Shown in pieces: positions 10,632 to 20,502 of a stretch of DNA of 64,000 bases. Origin of the DNA: Maribacter ulvicola. Lineage in GTDB: Bacteria > Bacteroidota > Bacteroidia > Flavobacteriales > Flavobacteriaceae. The translations under genes and the position numbers were made by a program. A model generated the notes under the pieces. That model was given only the letters and a program-made list of their open reading frames with translations. It was not told where the DNA came from and searched no databases. The stretch covers positions 620,001 through 684,000 of the forward strand of contig NZ_FTMA01000001.1 of the NCBI RefSeq assembly GCF_900155985.1. The letters are read 5' to 3'. Numbering within the stretch: position 1 is the stretch's first letter; each line of letters starts with the position of its first letter.

Positions 10632-11924
10632 ATGAAATACGATCAAATACCTAACTCCTTGTTTATTAAGAACCGTAAGAAGTTTATGGACCGCATGCAG
10701 CCTAATAGCATAGCAGTTTTTAACTCTAACGATATTTATCCAATAGGTGCCGATAGTGTTTTGCCTTTTGAGCAACATAGAGATATCTTTTACCTATCCG
10801 GGGCTGATCAAGAAGAAACTATTTTAGTATTGTTCCCAGATGCCATCAATAAAAAGCATCGAGAAATTCTTTTTGTTCGAGAAACAAATGAGCATATCGC
10901 TATTTGGGAAGGTGCTAAATTGACCAAGGAAAAAGGAACCGAAGTTTCTGGAATAGAAACGATCTGCTGGTTGCAAGATTTCGATAAGATATTCTTCGAT
11001 CTAATGACCGAGGCCGAAACTATATATTTTAATACCAATGAACATTATAGGCAAGCCGTAGAAACCCAAACGCGTGAAGACCGGTTTATAAAAAAATGTA
11101 AACGAGAATATCCTGCTCATAGAGTTGCCAAGAGTAATCCAATTCTTCAAGAAATTAGAGGAATTAAAGAGCCAGAGGAAATAGAAATCATGCAAACTGC
11201 GTGTAATATTACCGAAAAAGGGTTCCGCAGATTACTTGGATTCGTAAAGCCTGGTGTCATGGAGTATGAGATTGAAGCTGAATTGCTGTATGAATTTGTA
11301 CGCAATAAATCTAAAGGTTTTGCTTATCCGCCAATTATTGCTTCTGGAAACAATGCCAACGTGTTGCACTATCTAGAGAATAATAAACCTTGCCATGAGG
11401 GCGATTTAATTTTAATGGATACCGCTGCGGAGTACGCAAATTATTCAAGTGACTTGACAAGAACAATACCTGTAAGTGGAAAATTTACCAAACGTCAAAA
11501 AGAGGTATACAACGCTGTTTTACGTGTAAAGGACGATGCTACCAAAATGCTGGTACCTGGAACACTTTGGGCAGAATATCATAAGGAATGTGGTAAACTA
11601 ATGACTTCAGAATTACTGGGGCTTGGGTTGTTGGATAAGGCAGATGTGCAGAATGAAAATCCAGATTGGCCTGCGTATAAAAAATACTTTATGCATGGTA
11701 CCAGCCACCATATTGGGTTAAACACGCATGATTACGGAGCGTTGAAAACTCCTATGAAAGCGAATATGGTATTTACCGTAGAACCGGGGATTTATATTCC
11801 GGCAGAAAATATGGGTATTCGTTTAGAGGATGATGTTGTTATTCAAGAAACGGGAGAACCTTTTAACCTGATGGCGAATATTCCTATTAAGGCAGATGAG
11901 ATTGAAGAATTAATGAACAAATAA
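10632..11924 (+). CDS. pepP: Xaa-Pro aminopeptidase (aminopeptidase P)
   Basis: A 430-residue cytoplasmic metallopeptidase of family M24B that releases N-terminal residues preceding proline. The N-terminal AMP_N domain is followed by the pita-bread catalytic domain. The five metal-ligand regions are visible: MDTAAEYANYSSDLTRT with both aspartates, FMHGTSHHIGLNTHD with the histidine, FTVEPGIYIP with the first glutamate and GIRLEDDVVI with the second. Length and motif order are normal for the family. It is divergent from the M28 peptidase genes and is followed 8 bases later by the exonuclease III gene. Confidence 0.93.
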   Translation: MKYDQIPNSLFIKNRKKFMDRMQPNSIAVFNSNDIYPIGADSVLPFEQHRDIFYLSGADQEETILVLFPDAINKKHREILFVRETNEHIAIWEGAKLTKEKGTEVSGIETICWLQDFDKIFFDLMTEAETIYFNTNEHYRQAVETQTREDRFIKKCKREYPAHRVAKSNPILQEIRGIKEPEEIEIMQTACNITEKGFRRLLGFVKPGVMEYEIEAELLYEFVRNKSKGFAYPPIIASGNNANVLHYLENNKPCHEGDLILMDTAAEYANYSSDLTRTIPVSGKFTKRQKEVYNAVLRVKDDATKMLVPGTLWAEYHKECGKLMTSELLGLGLLDKADVQNENPDWPAYKKYFMHGTSHHIGLNTHDYGALKTPMKANMVFTVEPGIYIPAENMGIRLEDDVVIQETGEPFNLMANIPIKADEIEELMNK

Positions 11925-11931
11925 AGTTAGT

Positions 11932-12702
11932 ATGAAATTAGTATCGTGGAACGTTAATGGCATAAGAGCTTCCGTAAAAAAGGGGTTTGAAGATATCGTT
12001 AAAGATTTTGATGCCGATGTATTCTGTGTTCAGGAAACAAAGGCACAAGATGATCAGGTTGCCGAAGCTTTAAAAAGTATTACCGATTACGAGCTTTTTA
12101 GCAATAGTGCAGAGCGAAAAGGTTATTCTGGAACCGGAATTCTTTCTAAAAAGAAGCCGGTAGCATTCCATAAGGATATGGGTGTTGAAATTCACGATTT
12201 GGAAGGACGGATTACGCATTCTGAATTTGATCAATTTCATCTAGTCAATGTGTACATACCTAATAGTGGTAGCGGATTAAAAAGGTTGGATTACCGTGCG
12301 GGTTGGGATAAAGATTTTACCAACTACCTAAAGGAGTTGTCTAAGTCGAAGCCTTTGATTATTACAGGAGATTTTAATGTAGCACATACCGCAAATGATT
12401 TGGCAAACCCCAAAAGTAACTTCAATAAAACATCTGGGTTTACACAAGTTGAAATAGACGGGTTTGAGCACATGCTGAAAGAAGTTAACTTGGTAGATAG
12501 CTTTAGAAAATTACACCCTACAACATTTGATAAATATACCTTTTGGAGTGCAAGAGGTGGGGCACGTGGTAGAAACGTAGGCTGGCGTTTAGATTACTTT
12601 TTGGTTAGCGAGTCTATTTGGGACAAGGTGAAGTCTGCCGAAATACATGATCAGGTAATGGGCAGTGATCATTGCCCAATTAGTTTAGAAATAGAGTTTT
12701 AA
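11932..12702 (+). CDS. xth: Exodeoxyribonuclease III
   Basis: A 256-residue DNA repair enzyme of the exonuclease III/AP endonuclease family, which cuts DNA at abasic sites and degrades 3' ends. The diagnostic motifs are all present: SWNVNGIRA near the start, CVQETKA with the metal-binding glutamate, ITGDFNVAH, the WRLDYFLVS region and the terminal GSDHCPISLE with the catalytic histidine. It follows pepP by 8 bases and precedes a small membrane protein gene by two bases, so the three are likely one transcript. Confidence 0.95.
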   Translation: MKLVSWNVNGIRASVKKGFEDIVKDFDADVFCVQETKAQDDQVAEALKSITDYELFSNSAERKGYSGTGILSKKKPVAFHKDMGVEIHDLEGRITHSEFDQFHLVNVYIPNSGSGLKRLDYRAGWDKDFTNYLKELSKSKPLIITGDFNVAHTANDLANPKSNFNKTSGFTQVEIDGFEHMLKEVNLVDSFRKLHPTTFDKYTFWSARGGARGRNVGWRLDYFLVSESIWDKVKSAEIHDQVMGSDHCPISLEIEF

Positions 12703-12703
12703 T

Positions 12704-12877
12704 ATGAGGTTATTGGTATTTATTCAAGAGGTTTCCGGTATTGAAGAGAAGATTCAGAAAGCCCCTGATAGTGCATATGAGATAGGTGTTGTTATTGGCA
12801 CCTATCTACCTTTTGTGGTGATGGTCTTCATAGCTTATATCTTCTATTATTACTCAAAGAAGAGAAAAAATAGATAA
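12704..12877 (+). CDS. Small single-pass membrane protein (57 aa)
   Basis: An ORF of 57 codons with ATG at 12704, two bases after the exonuclease III stop codon, and TAA at 12877. The product has a short amphipathic start (MRLLVFIQEVSG), one strongly hydrophobic helix at about residues 28-50 and a basic tail SKKRKNR, giving a predicted single-pass protein with a positively charged cytoplasmic end. Tight coupling to xth, a clean stop and this sensible topology support a real gene. No function can be assigned. It converges on brnQ. Confidence 0.65.
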   Translation: MRLLVFIQEVSGIEEKIQKAPDSAYEIGVVIGTYLPFVVMVFIAYIFYYYSKKRKNR

Positions 12878-12885
12878 TAGGTATT

Positions 12886-14163
12886 TTATTCGGGCTTTTC
12901 CCTATAAATAATATTGGTGGCAAAAAATACAACAAGTGCGGGCAGTACCCAGCCTAAACTATATGGTTGAAGCGGAATCCAAGAGAAGGTGTCGGCGGCA
13001 GGTGCTATGGCGCTAATACTTCCTAAGAAATCTGGAATGCTAAATACTATAGTAATGACCGTTACGGTTTTAAAGACTAATGCCGAAGCATATTTATCCG
13101 GTACTACGTTTAAAAGAATAAGTATAATGGTAATAGGATAAATAAACATTAAAGATGGTATGGCAACGGCAATGATGTAGGCAACATTGAACTGCCCTAT
13201 TAATACGCCTAATACACTGCCAATGACTGCCGTGATGGTAAATGCCAATTTAGATTCATTACATCTAGAGGCAACAAAATCTGCGGTGCCGGTTACTATG
13301 CCTACAGCCGTGGTAAAACAGGCTAATCCTACTAACATGCTTAAAAATAAATTACCAATATTTCCTAAGCTTTGTTTGGCCAAGCCAGATAGAATTTCTG
13401 TTCTAGTGCTATCCGCATTAAAAACGGAATGTGACAATGCCCCGGAAAGTATTAATCCCATATAAATTAAAAATAGTGCCAACCCTGCAAACCAGGCAGC
13501 ATTGCGTATAAGAATTTTTTTATCCTCATAGGTGGCATTGGTGTATTTTAAATTGATGGAAATAATAATTACTCCGCCGACCACAACAGCGCCTATAGCA
13601 TCGAATGTTTGGTAGCCTTCAATGATGCCGTTCGTAAACGGATTTACGATGGCTATACTGTCAAAATCAAAAGGTAGCGTGAAAATAGTAATTCCTATTA
13701 CTAAAAGAAGAATTAGAATTATAGCGGGAGTCAATAATTTGCCCAGTATGTTCAATATTTTTGAACGGTTCATTGCAAATAACAAAACTAATGCAAAATA
13801 GATGCTGCTAGTAAACCACGAAGAGATGTCCCAATAAGGTTGTATTGCTATTTCATGTGTTACTGATGCTGTACGAGGACTAGGAAGAGCTATTGCAATG
13901 GCATAAATGAAAAAGGAAAAAATTAAACTAAATGTTGGAGAAACTTTATTGCCAAAATCTATAAGGGTACCTTGAAGCTTTGCATATGCTAAAATACCTA
14001 AAATGGGAATGGCAACAGCCGAAAGTCCAAAACCTATTGAAACTATAAGCCATTGGTTGCCAGAATTAAAACCTAATAAAGGAGGTAAAATTAGATTGCC
14101 CGCTCCAAAAAATAGAGAAAATAGGGCAAAGGCAGTAATTAGGGTTTCCTTTTTTTTAAACAT
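12886..14163 (-). CDS. brnQ: Branched-chain amino acid transport carrier
   Basis: A 425-residue polytopic membrane protein of the LIVCS (BrnQ) family, which imports leucine, isoleucine and valine with a cation. The characteristic N-terminal signature ALFSLFFGAGNLILPPLLG occurs at about residues 12-30, followed by roughly twelve hydrophobic segments. Other family-like stretches are GIVTGTADFVASR and the GQFNVAYIIAVAIPSLMFIYP region. Length is typical. The gene stands alone and is convergent with the exonuclease III unit. Confidence 0.92.
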   Translation of the reverse strand: MFKKKETLITAFALFSLFFGAGNLILPPLLGFNSGNQWLIVSIGFGLSAVAIPILGILAYAKLQGTLIDFGNKVSPTFSLIFSFFIYAIAIALPSPRTASVTHEIAIQPYWDISSWFTSSIYFALVLLFAMNRSKILNILGKLLTPAIILILLLVIGITIFTLPFDFDSIAIVNPFTNGIIEGYQTFDAIGAVVVGGVIIISINLKYTNATYEDKKILIRNAAWFAGLALFLIYMGLILSGALSHSVFNADSTRTEILSGLAKQSLGNIGNLFLSMLVGLACFTTAVGIVTGTADFVASRCNESKLAFTITAVIGSVLGVLIGQFNVAYIIAVAIPSLMFIYPITIILILLNVVPDKYASALVFKTVTVITIVFSIPDFLGSISAIAPAADTFSWIPLQPYSLGWVLPALVVFFATNIIYREKPE

Positions 14164-14414
14164 GAGTGCAAATTAAGTGAAAGATTATTAAATAACAGGC
14201 AAGCCAAGGTTTTTCATTTTCTGAAACAGCAAAAAAAAGCGCATTGACAACAGGTTGGATAAGACTCACAACAATTAGTGGTGCAGACCTTTAATATACA
14301 GTATATTAACAAAAGGAAATTAAGCTTATGTTAATTTTCTATGAGTATCAACAAATTATATTAACCGCATTTTCTCGATCCCCAAATCGGAATTTTTGCA
14401 ACAAATCCTACAGC

Positions 14415-14636
14415 ATGAAAAAAATATTCTGCAGCATTTTCGGTCATCATTACGCTATTTCTAAAAAAATAACCTCACACATTAAAGAGTACAAGTGTAT
14501 TCACTGTCAAAAAGAGGTAACTACAGATGTAAGTGGTAATCTTTCTGTATTAACGCCTGAATTACAAGATATCAATAGAACTTTAGAGCATATTTACCAA
14601 AGAAGGCATACAGCTACGCGACAACAAGTAGCTTAA
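14415..14636 (+). CDS. Small CxxC protein (DUF1660-like)
   Basis: I take the ATG at 14415, giving 73 residues starting MKKIFCSIFGHHYAISKK. An upstream ATG at 14328 in the same frame would add 29 low-complexity residues that look untranslated. The protein carries two cysteine-containing short motifs (FCSIFGHHY and YKCIHCQKE, the latter a CxxC), suggesting a small metal-binding fold similar to short DUF1660-type proteins of Bacteroidetes. The tail is polar (HIYQRRHTATRQQ). No function is known to me. It is a monocistronic plus-strand gene between brnQ and thiL. Confidence 0.6.
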   Translation: MKKIFCSIFGHHYAISKKITSHIKEYKCIHCQKEVTTDVSGNLSVLTPELQDINRTLEHIYQRRHTATRQQVA

Positions 14637-14647
14637 AGTATGCTGTT

Positions 14648-15691
14648 TTAAGTAAATGAATTCCAACCCTGTGCGGTTAATGGAATCTTCGTATTATTCC
14701 TAGAAATCAAGAATGCCCCTTCGTCTTTTCCCGTGGTATGTCCTATAACGGTCAAGTTAGGATTTCCCTTAATTTTCGGGAATTCTTTTTGGTCTATGGT
14801 AAACAATAATTCGTAGTCCTCACCGCCGCTTAGAGCAACTAAAGTACTATCCATCTTAAACTCTTCACAAGCTGAAATTACTGTAGGGTCTAAAGGAATT
14901 TTGTCTTCGTACAAGTCAATTCCCAATCCGCTATTCTTACTTAAATGCAGAATTTCTGATGAGAGTCCGTCGCTAATATCGATCATAGAGGTGGGGTGAA
15001 CTTCTAATTGCTTTAATAACTCAGGAATGTCTTTTCTGGCTTCTGGCTTCAACTGTCGCTCTACGATATAAGAATAAGGTTCTAGATCTGGCTGACTGTT
15101 CGGGTTTACTTTAAAAACCTCTTTTTCACGCTCTAATACCTGTAAGCCCATATATGCTGCTCCTAAATCTCCGGTAACCACTAACAGGTCATTTGGTTTT
15201 GCACCTGAACGGTAGGCAATATCTTCTTCGTTTGCAATACCAATTGCGGTAACGCTGATCATTAATCCTGTTTTAGATGAGGTGGTGTCGCCACCTACCA
15301 AATCAACATTGTACGTTTTACATGCGGTAGCAACACCCGCATAAAATTCTTCAAGTGCCTCTAACGGAAATCTGTTTGAGACAGCTAATGAAACAGTTAC
15401 TTGAGTTGCTGTTGCATTCATGGCATAGATATCAGATAAATTTACCATTATTGATTTGTAGCCTAAATGCTTTAATGGCATATAGGCAAGATCAAAGTGC
15501 ACGCCTTCTATTAAAAGATCGGTACTCAGCACTGTTTTTGATTTTTTGTAATCTAACACTGCGGCGTCATCACCAATTCCTTTAATGGTAGATTTTTGAG
15601 TAAGCTCAAAATCTTTGGTAAGGTGTTCTATGAGTCCAAATTCACCTAATTTCTCTAACGAAGTTCTTTCTTGTTCTTTATCTTCTAGCAT
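14648..15691 (-). CDS. thiL: Thiamine-monophosphate kinase
   Basis: A 347-residue enzyme that phosphorylates thiamine monophosphate to the cofactor thiamine diphosphate using ATP. It belongs to the PurM/AIR synthase-like superfamily. Recognisable motifs are GIGDDAAVL, STDLLIEGVHFDL, VNLSDIYAMNATATQ, VGGDTTSSK, LVVTGDLGAAYMGL, MIDISDGLSSEILHL and ALSGGEDYELLFT, in the correct order. Length is normal. A TATTTTTG -7 element lies just upstream at 15696-15703. The gene converges on the small CxxC gene. Confidence 0.95.
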   Translation of the reverse strand: MLEDKEQERTSLEKLGEFGLIEHLTKDFELTQKSTIKGIGDDAAVLDYKKSKTVLSTDLLIEGVHFDLAYMPLKHLGYKSIMVNLSDIYAMNATATQVTVSLAVSNRFPLEALEEFYAGVATACKTYNVDLVGGDTTSSKTGLMISVTAIGIANEEDIAYRSGAKPNDLLVVTGDLGAAYMGLQVLEREKEVFKVNPNSQPDLEPYSYIVERQLKPEARKDIPELLKQLEVHPTSMIDISDGLSSEILHLSKNSGLGIDLYEDKIPLDPTVISACEEFKMDSTLVALSGGEDYELLFTIDQKEFPKIKGNPNLTVIGHTTGKDEGAFLISRNNTKIPLTAQGWNSFT

Positions 15692-15695
15692 GTTG

Positions 15696-15703
15696 CAAAA
15701 ATA
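15696..15703 (-). promoter_or_regulatory. Candidate -7 box of thiL
   Basis: Read on the minus strand the sequence is TATTTTTG, an exact match to TAnnTTTG, ending 5 bases before the thiL ATG. No TTG lies at the ideal distance upstream. If used, the transcript would be almost leaderless. Confidence 0.35.
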
Positions 15704-15727
15704 AGAAGTAAAATAAGATGTATGACA

Positions 15728-15756
15728 TAAAAAAACCGAAGCTTTTCAGCTTCGGT
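15728..15756 (-). terminator. Rho-independent terminator of the Gfo/Idh gene
   Basis: Perfect 8-bp stem ACCGAAGC/GCTTCGGT (15735-15742 with 15749-15756) and a 6-base loop, followed on the minus strand by seven T residues (15735-15729). It lies 34 bases beyond the stop codon of the oxidoreductase gene. Confidence 0.85.
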
Positions 15757-15789
15757 CTAACTAAAGTTTCTATTGTTTAGAGGTATGGA

Positions 15790-17247
15790 TTATCCTACTG
15801 AATAACCATCTCTATAGGTTCGTTTCACATATTTGTTTGCAGGCTCGAAGTTGGTAATCTTCATATTAGCGGCATCCCACTGTAAACGTTTTCTACCGTG
15901 GTATTGTTTTCCGCCACCCCAGAAGCCCGGATTTTCTACTGCAGGATCTACTTCGAAATATGACTTCAATGCTAAGTTACCAATTAGGATACTTTCTGTA
16001 AACGGTCCGGCATAATCAAAAGATGAACTCGTTTCTGCATTTCCGTAACCGGCCATACAAGCGTTTACCCATTGCAAGTAGTGACCTTCCGGTACACGAG
16101 CAATAGTTTGCTCAACTTCAAATTGTTCGTTTAAAGATAATGGTAACAAACGCGGATTGGCACCGTAGCAATCTGCCATTAGTTTTCCTTTTGTACCAAT
16201 GAAAAGTACACCGCCGTCCCAGTTTCCTAAAGCTTCGTCATCACCTAATTCTTCTGGTCGTTCAGGTAGTAGTCCGCCATCCATCCAAGTTACTTTGATC
16301 TTTCCTTTGCCATCCGTTCTTGGGTAGCTTAAGTGTATTTTACTGGAGTTAGGGAAACTCTTTGGGTAATTTTTGTTTTCAAATTTACCACTGAATGCGT
16401 CGGAAACGCTGCACTCTACGGTATCAGGATATAATATTGGTAATATTCTATATGCCGGATCCATAATATGGCAGGCCATATCACCTAGCGCACCTGTACC
16501 AAAATCTGACCAACCTCTCCAATCAAAAGGAAGGTATGCGTCATTATAATCGCGCATTTGTGCAGTACCTAACCATAGGTCCCAGTTTAGACCTTTTGGT
16601 ACGCGATCTCTTTTGGTGGGTGTTTGTAGTGCTTGTGGCCAAATTGCCCTATTTGTCCAGCATTTTACGGTGTGTACATCACCTATGATGCCTGCATCAT
16701 AAATTTCTTTCATTGTGCGTACCCCATCGCCAGAGCCACCTTGGTTACCCATTTGCGTAACTACTTTGAATTTTTTGGCAGCTTCTGTCAGCATTCTTGC
16801 TTCCCAAATATCATGTGTTAAAGGTTTTTGAACATAAACATGTTTCCCCATAGACATTGCCTGGTAAGCTGCAACGGCATGGTTGTGGTCTGGTGTAGAT
16901 ACAGAAACGGCATCAATATTTTTGCCTTCTTTGTCTAACATCTCCCTAAAATCGTTGAAATAGCTGGCTTTTGGGAATGCTTCTCTAGATCCTACTGCTT
17001 GCCTATTATCTACATCGGCAAGTGATACGATATTTACGTTTGGGCTCTCGGCAAAAGAAGCGATATCGCTCTGACCTTTACCTCCTACACCTATACCGGC
17101 AATGTTCAATTTATCGCTAGGGGCAATAAATCCGGTTCCACCAAGTACATGTCTTGGTACTATCATAAATCCGGCTGCAGCCATGCCGGTATTCTTCATA
17201 AATTTTCGGCGAGTGTTGTTTTTGTCGCTTAATTTCTTGTGTGACAT
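15790..17247 (-). CDS. Tat-exported Gfo/Idh/MocA family oxidoreductase
   Basis: A 485-residue NAD(P)-dependent oxidoreductase. Its start carries a twin-arginine signal (NNTRRKFMKNTGMAAAGFM) typical of Bacteroidetes members exported to the periplasm with a pre-bound cofactor. The Rossmann fold follows with GIGVGGKGQSD, then PDHNHAVAAYQAMSMGKHVYVQKPL, where the EKP-type lysine motif reads QKP. The C-terminal half is the larger domain seen in Bacteroidetes proteins (DFGTGALGDMACHIMDPAYR). The substrate is unknown; relatives act on sugars or sugar acids. It is monocistronic with its own terminator. Confidence 0.88.
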   Translation of the reverse strand: MSHKKLSDKNNTRRKFMKNTGMAAAGFMIVPRHVLGGTGFIAPSDKLNIAGIGVGGKGQSDIASFAESPNVNIVSLADVDNRQAVGSREAFPKASYFNDFREMLDKEGKNIDAVSVSTPDHNHAVAAYQAMSMGKHVYVQKPLTHDIWEARMLTEAAKKFKVVTQMGNQGGSGDGVRTMKEIYDAGIIGDVHTVKCWTNRAIWPQALQTPTKRDRVPKGLNWDLWLGTAQMRDYNDAYLPFDWRGWSDFGTGALGDMACHIMDPAYRILPILYPDTVECSVSDAFSGKFENKNYPKSFPNSSKIHLSYPRTDGKGKIKVTWMDGGLLPERPEELGDDEALGNWDGGVLFIGTKGKLMADCYGANPRLLPLSLNEQFEVEQTIARVPEGHYLQWVNACMAGYGNAETSSSFDYAGPFTESILIGNLALKSYFEVDPAVENPGFWGGGKQYHGRKRLQWDAANMKITNFEPANKYVKRTYRDGYSVG

Positions 17248-17764
17248 AAATTGTTGTTGTTTGATTTTAGTAATGAAGATACTTGAATTCTAGCAAAATG
17301 TACGTGAATCTAAATGTCAAGGACGGCTAGTAATTCCTTAAAAATGATTTTAATCATTGAAAATTAATGGGTTACAGTATAATTAATTTTATTATTTAAC
17401 ATTTTCTTTGCTTTTTTAATTGTAGAATATTGAAATTTTTTTGTCTTCTGTGATAGAAGACTGAAATACCTTGGTAAGGTTTGAAAACTAAATGGGGTTG
17501 TTTTATAGTTACATATTGCTATAGTCTTTTAAGGTTTATGGCACGAGAGGTAATTTGATTTAGACGATGTATTTCTTTCCTTTTTTTAAAGGAATGGTGT
17601 TACTGAAAACTTTAAATATTTTCAAGTAAATTTTAAAAAAAAATGGTATGTTTTGTCGATAGAGTTTCTCTATAGATCTATACTGGATAATAATGTAAGG
17701 TTCTATGGTAAAAACGGACTTATAACGTATATTTGTAAACTATTTAGATTAAATCTAGTTAATT
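17248..17764. other. Long AT-rich intergenic region upstream of sufA
   Basis: 517 bases between the divergent oxidoreductase gene and sufA. I see no ORF with coding character. The sufA-proximal end holds a -7 element. The rest is AT-rich with poly-A/T runs and could hold control sites for the Fe-S locus, but I see no clear palindrome. Confidence 0.5.
17728..17735 (+). promoter_or_regulatory. Candidate -7 box of the sufABCD operon
   Basis: TATATTTG, an exact TAnnTTTG match, 29 bases upstream of the sufA ATG. A convincing -33 TTTG is not visible at the expected distance, so this is a half-motif. Confidence 0.45.
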
Positions 17765-18094
17765 ATGATTCAAGTATCAGAAACGGCTAAACAGAAAGTG
17801 ATCAACCTTATGACAGAAGAAGGTTTTGATGCTACTACTGATTATGTACGTGTTGGGGTGAAAAGTGGTGGATGCAGTGGATTATCTTACGAGTTAAACT
17901 TCGATGATAAAAAAGATGATGCTGATAAAGTGTTCGAAGACAACAATGTGCGGATTATTGTAGATAAAAAAAGCTTTTTATATTTAGTAGGAACCGTGTT
18001 AGAATACTCTGGTGGACTCAACGGAAAGGGTTTTGTTTTTAACAACCCTAACGCACAAAGAACGTGTGGTTGTGGAGAGAGTTTTTCATTGTAA
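17765..18094 (+). CDS. sufA: Fe-S cluster assembly carrier protein SufA
   Basis: A 109-residue A-type carrier of the HesB/IscA family, which receives Fe-S clusters from the SufBCD scaffold and passes them to apo-proteins. The three invariant cysteines are present: Cys37 in KSGGCSGLSY and Cys101/Cys103 in RTCGCGESF. Length is typical. It heads the plus-strand sufA-B-C-D run, 77 bases before sufB. Confidence 0.93.
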   Translation: MIQVSETAKQKVINLMTEEGFDATTDYVRVGVKSGGCSGLSYELNFDDKKDDADKVFEDNNVRIIVDKKSFLYLVGTVLEYSGGLNGKGFVFNNPNAQRTCGCGESFSL

Positions 18095-18171
18095 AAAATA
18101 AGTTTAGAATATGTAAAATCATATTTGAGTAGTTTTTAACTCATTATTTTTTTACTTATTACATAGAATAT

Positions 18172-19617
18172 ATGGCATATACAGAAGAAGAATTAAAGAA
18201 AGAATTAGAAACCAAAGAGTACGAATATGGTTTCTATACAGATATTGAATCTGAAACGTTTCCCAACGGTTTAAACGAAGAAATCGTTATTGCTATTTCT
18301 AAGAAAAAGGGAGAACCGGAGTGGATGACACTTTGGAGGTTAGAGGCTTTCAAATATTGGAAGGAAATGGAAGAGCCAGAATGGGCTAACGTTCATTACC
18401 AAAAACCAGATTTTCAAGCAATATCTTACTATTCTGCACCAAAGAAAGCAGATCCAAATAAAACCTTGGATGATGTTGATCCAGAGTTGCTGGAAATGTA
18501 CAAGAAATTGGGTATTTCTGTAGATGAGCAAAAGAAACTTCAGAATGTAGCGGTTGATATTGTGATGGATTCCGTATCCGTTGCTACGACATTTAAAAAG
18601 ACCTTGGCTGAAAAAGGCATAATTTTCTGTTCTATTTCAGAAGCTATTAAGGAGCATCCGGAATTAGTAAAGAAATATATTGGATCAGTAGTTCCAAAAA
18701 GAGATAACTTTTATGCCGCATTAAACTCTGCTGTTTTTTCAGATGGTAGTTTCTGCTATATTCCTAAGGGCGTTCGTTGTCCAATGGAATTGTCCACATA
18801 CTTTAGAATTAACCAGGCAGGTACTGGTCAGTTTGAGCGTACCTTGGTTATTGCAGATGAAGATAGTTATGTAAGTTATCTTGAAGGTTGTACAGCACCT
18901 TCACGAGATGAGAATCAATTACATGCAGCAGTGGTGGAGTTAGTAGCTTTAGATGGTGCGGAAATAAAATATTCAACGGTGCAAAACTGGTTCCCTGGTA
19001 ATAAAGAGGGTAAAGGCGGGGTATTTAATTTTGTTACCAAAAGAGCTTTGTGTGAGAAAAACGCTAAAGTATCTTGGACACAAGTTGAAACCGGATCAGC
19101 GGTAACTTGGAAATATCCTTCTTGTATTTTAAAAGGAGATAATTCCATCGGTGAATTTTATTCTATTGCCGTAACCAATAATTACCAACAGGCAGATACC
19201 GGTACTAAAATGGTACATATTGGTAAAAACACCAAGAGTACTATTATATCAAAAGGTATTTCTGCAGGTAAATCCCAAAACAGTTACCGCGGATTGGTAC
19301 AGGTGAATAGCCGTGCCGATGGTGCTCGTAACTTCTCTCAATGCGATTCGCTTTTAATGGGTAACGAGTGTGGTGCACATACTTTCCCATATATTGAAGC
19401 AAAGAATAAAAGCGCAATGATAGAGCATGAGGCTACCACGAGTAAGATTGGTGAAGACCAAATATTCTATTGTAACCAAAGGGGTATAGATACCGAGAAA
19501 GCAATTGCATTAATTGTAAACGGATTTAGTAAAGAAGTACTGAATAAACTTCCAATGGAATTTGCGGTAGAGGCACAGAAATTATTGGAAATTAGTTTAG
19601 AAGGTTCTGTAGGATAA
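18172..19617 (+). CDS. sufB: Fe-S cluster assembly protein SufB
   Basis: A 481-residue subunit of the SufBC2D scaffold complex on which new Fe-S clusters are assembled in the cytoplasm. Characteristic stretches include [55 protein letters not shown] and the C-terminal [20 protein letters not shown] with a cysteine in the region thought to hold the nascent cluster. Length matches bacterial SufB. It lies between sufA and sufC. Confidence 0.96.
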   Translation: MAYTEEELKKELETKEYEYGFYTDIESETFPNGLNEEIVIAISKKKGEPEWMTLWRLEAFKYWKEMEEPEWANVHYQKPDFQAISYYSAPKKADPNKTLDDVDPELLEMYKKLGISVDEQKKLQNVAVDIVMDSVSVATTFKKTLAEKGIIFCSISEAIKEHPELVKKYIGSVVPKRDNFYAALNSAVFSDGSFCYIPKGVRCPMELSTYFRINQAGTGQFERTLVIADEDSYVSYLEGCTAPSRDENQLHAAVVELVALDGAEIKYSTVQNWFPGNKEGKGGVFNFVTKRALCEKNAKVSWTQVETGSAVTWKYPSCILKGDNSIGEFYSIAVTNNYQQADTGTKMVHIGKNTKSTIISKGISAGKSQNSYRGLVQVNSRADGARNFSQCDSLLMGNECGAHTFPYIEAKNKSAMIEHEATTSKIGEDQIFYCNQRGIDTEKAIALIVNGFSKEVLNKLPMEFAVEAQKLLEISLEGSVG

Positions 19618-19676
19618 ATAATAATTAAGGTTTTAGTAAAACGCCATAGGCGCCACAATATTTAAAGTAACATATT

Positions 19677-20429
19677 ATGTTGAAAATTAAAGATCTACAC
19701 GCTAACGTAGACGATAAGGAGATATTAAAAGGAATTAACTTAGAGGTAAAAGCAGGTGAAGTACATGCTATTATGGGGCCTAACGGTTCAGGTAAAAGTA
19801 CATTGGCTTCTGTAATTGCAGGTAATGAACATTTTGAGGTTACTCAAGGTTCCATTGAGTTAAGTGGTGAAGATTTAGAAGAAGTTTCTCCAGAAGAAAG
19901 AGCACATAAAGGTGTTTTTCTATCTTTTCAATACCCGGTAGAAATTCCTGGTGTTTCCGTAACCAACTTTATGAAAACGGCCATCAATGAATCTCGTAAG
20001 GCAAAAGGCCTAGAAGATATGCCTGCTAAAGATATGTTGAAACTTATTCGTGAGAAATCTGAATTATTGGAAATTGACCGTAAGTTCTTGTCTAGATCAT
20101 TGAACGAAGGTTTTTCCGGTGGCGAGAAAAAACGTAACGAGATTTTTCAAATGGCCATGTTAGAGCCTAAAGTTGCCATTTTGGATGAAACAGATTCTGG
20201 TTTGGATATTGATGCTTTACGTATTGTTGCTAGCGGAGTTAACAAATTGAAGAGTAAGGATAATGCAGTAATCTTAATTACGCACTACCAACGTTTGTTA
20301 GAATACATAGTACCTGATTTTGTTCACGTTTTACATAATGGTAAAATTGTAAAATCTGGTGGTAAAGAACTTGCACTAGAGTTAGAAGAAAAAGGATACG
20401 ACTGGTTAAAGCAAGAAACAGCGGTGTAA
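19677..20429 (+). CDS. sufC: Fe-S cluster assembly ATPase SufC
   Basis: A 250-residue ABC-type ATPase that drives the SufBC2D complex. The Walker A motif GPNGSGKST is at residues 34-42, the Q-loop at about 90 (SFQYPVEIPG), the SufC-type signature near 145-155 (NEGFSGGEKKRNEI) and the Walker B at about 166-177 (VAILDETDSGLD). These are characteristic of SufC rather than a transporter ATPase. It lies 59 bases after sufB. Confidence 0.96.
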   Translation: MLKIKDLHANVDDKEILKGINLEVKAGEVHAIMGPNGSGKSTLASVIAGNEHFEVTQGSIELSGEDLEEVSPEERAHKGVFLSFQYPVEIPGVSVTNFMKTAINESRKAKGLEDMPAKDMLKLIREKSELLEIDRKFLSRSLNEGFSGGEKKRNEIFQMAMLEPKVAILDETDSGLDIDALRIVASGVNKLKSKDNAVILITHYQRLLEYIVPDFVHVLHNGKIVKSGGKELALELEEKGYDWLKQETAV

Positions 20430-20470
20430 TTAAGTATATAGTATTCAGTGGCGGTAATGATAGATTGTAT

Positions 20471-20495
20471 ACTGCCAACTGCAAACTGGCAACTG
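20471..20495. repeat. Short degenerate repeat between sufC and sufD
   Basis: Three imperfect repeats of a CCAACTG-like heptamer in direct and inverted form (CCAACTGCAAACTGGCAACTG) lie in the 73-base gap between sufC and sufD. A related tract occurs at about 56064-56084. Such tracts are frequent in flavobacterial intergenic DNA; I attach no function. Confidence 0.4.
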
Positions 20496-20502
20496 AAAAA
20501 AT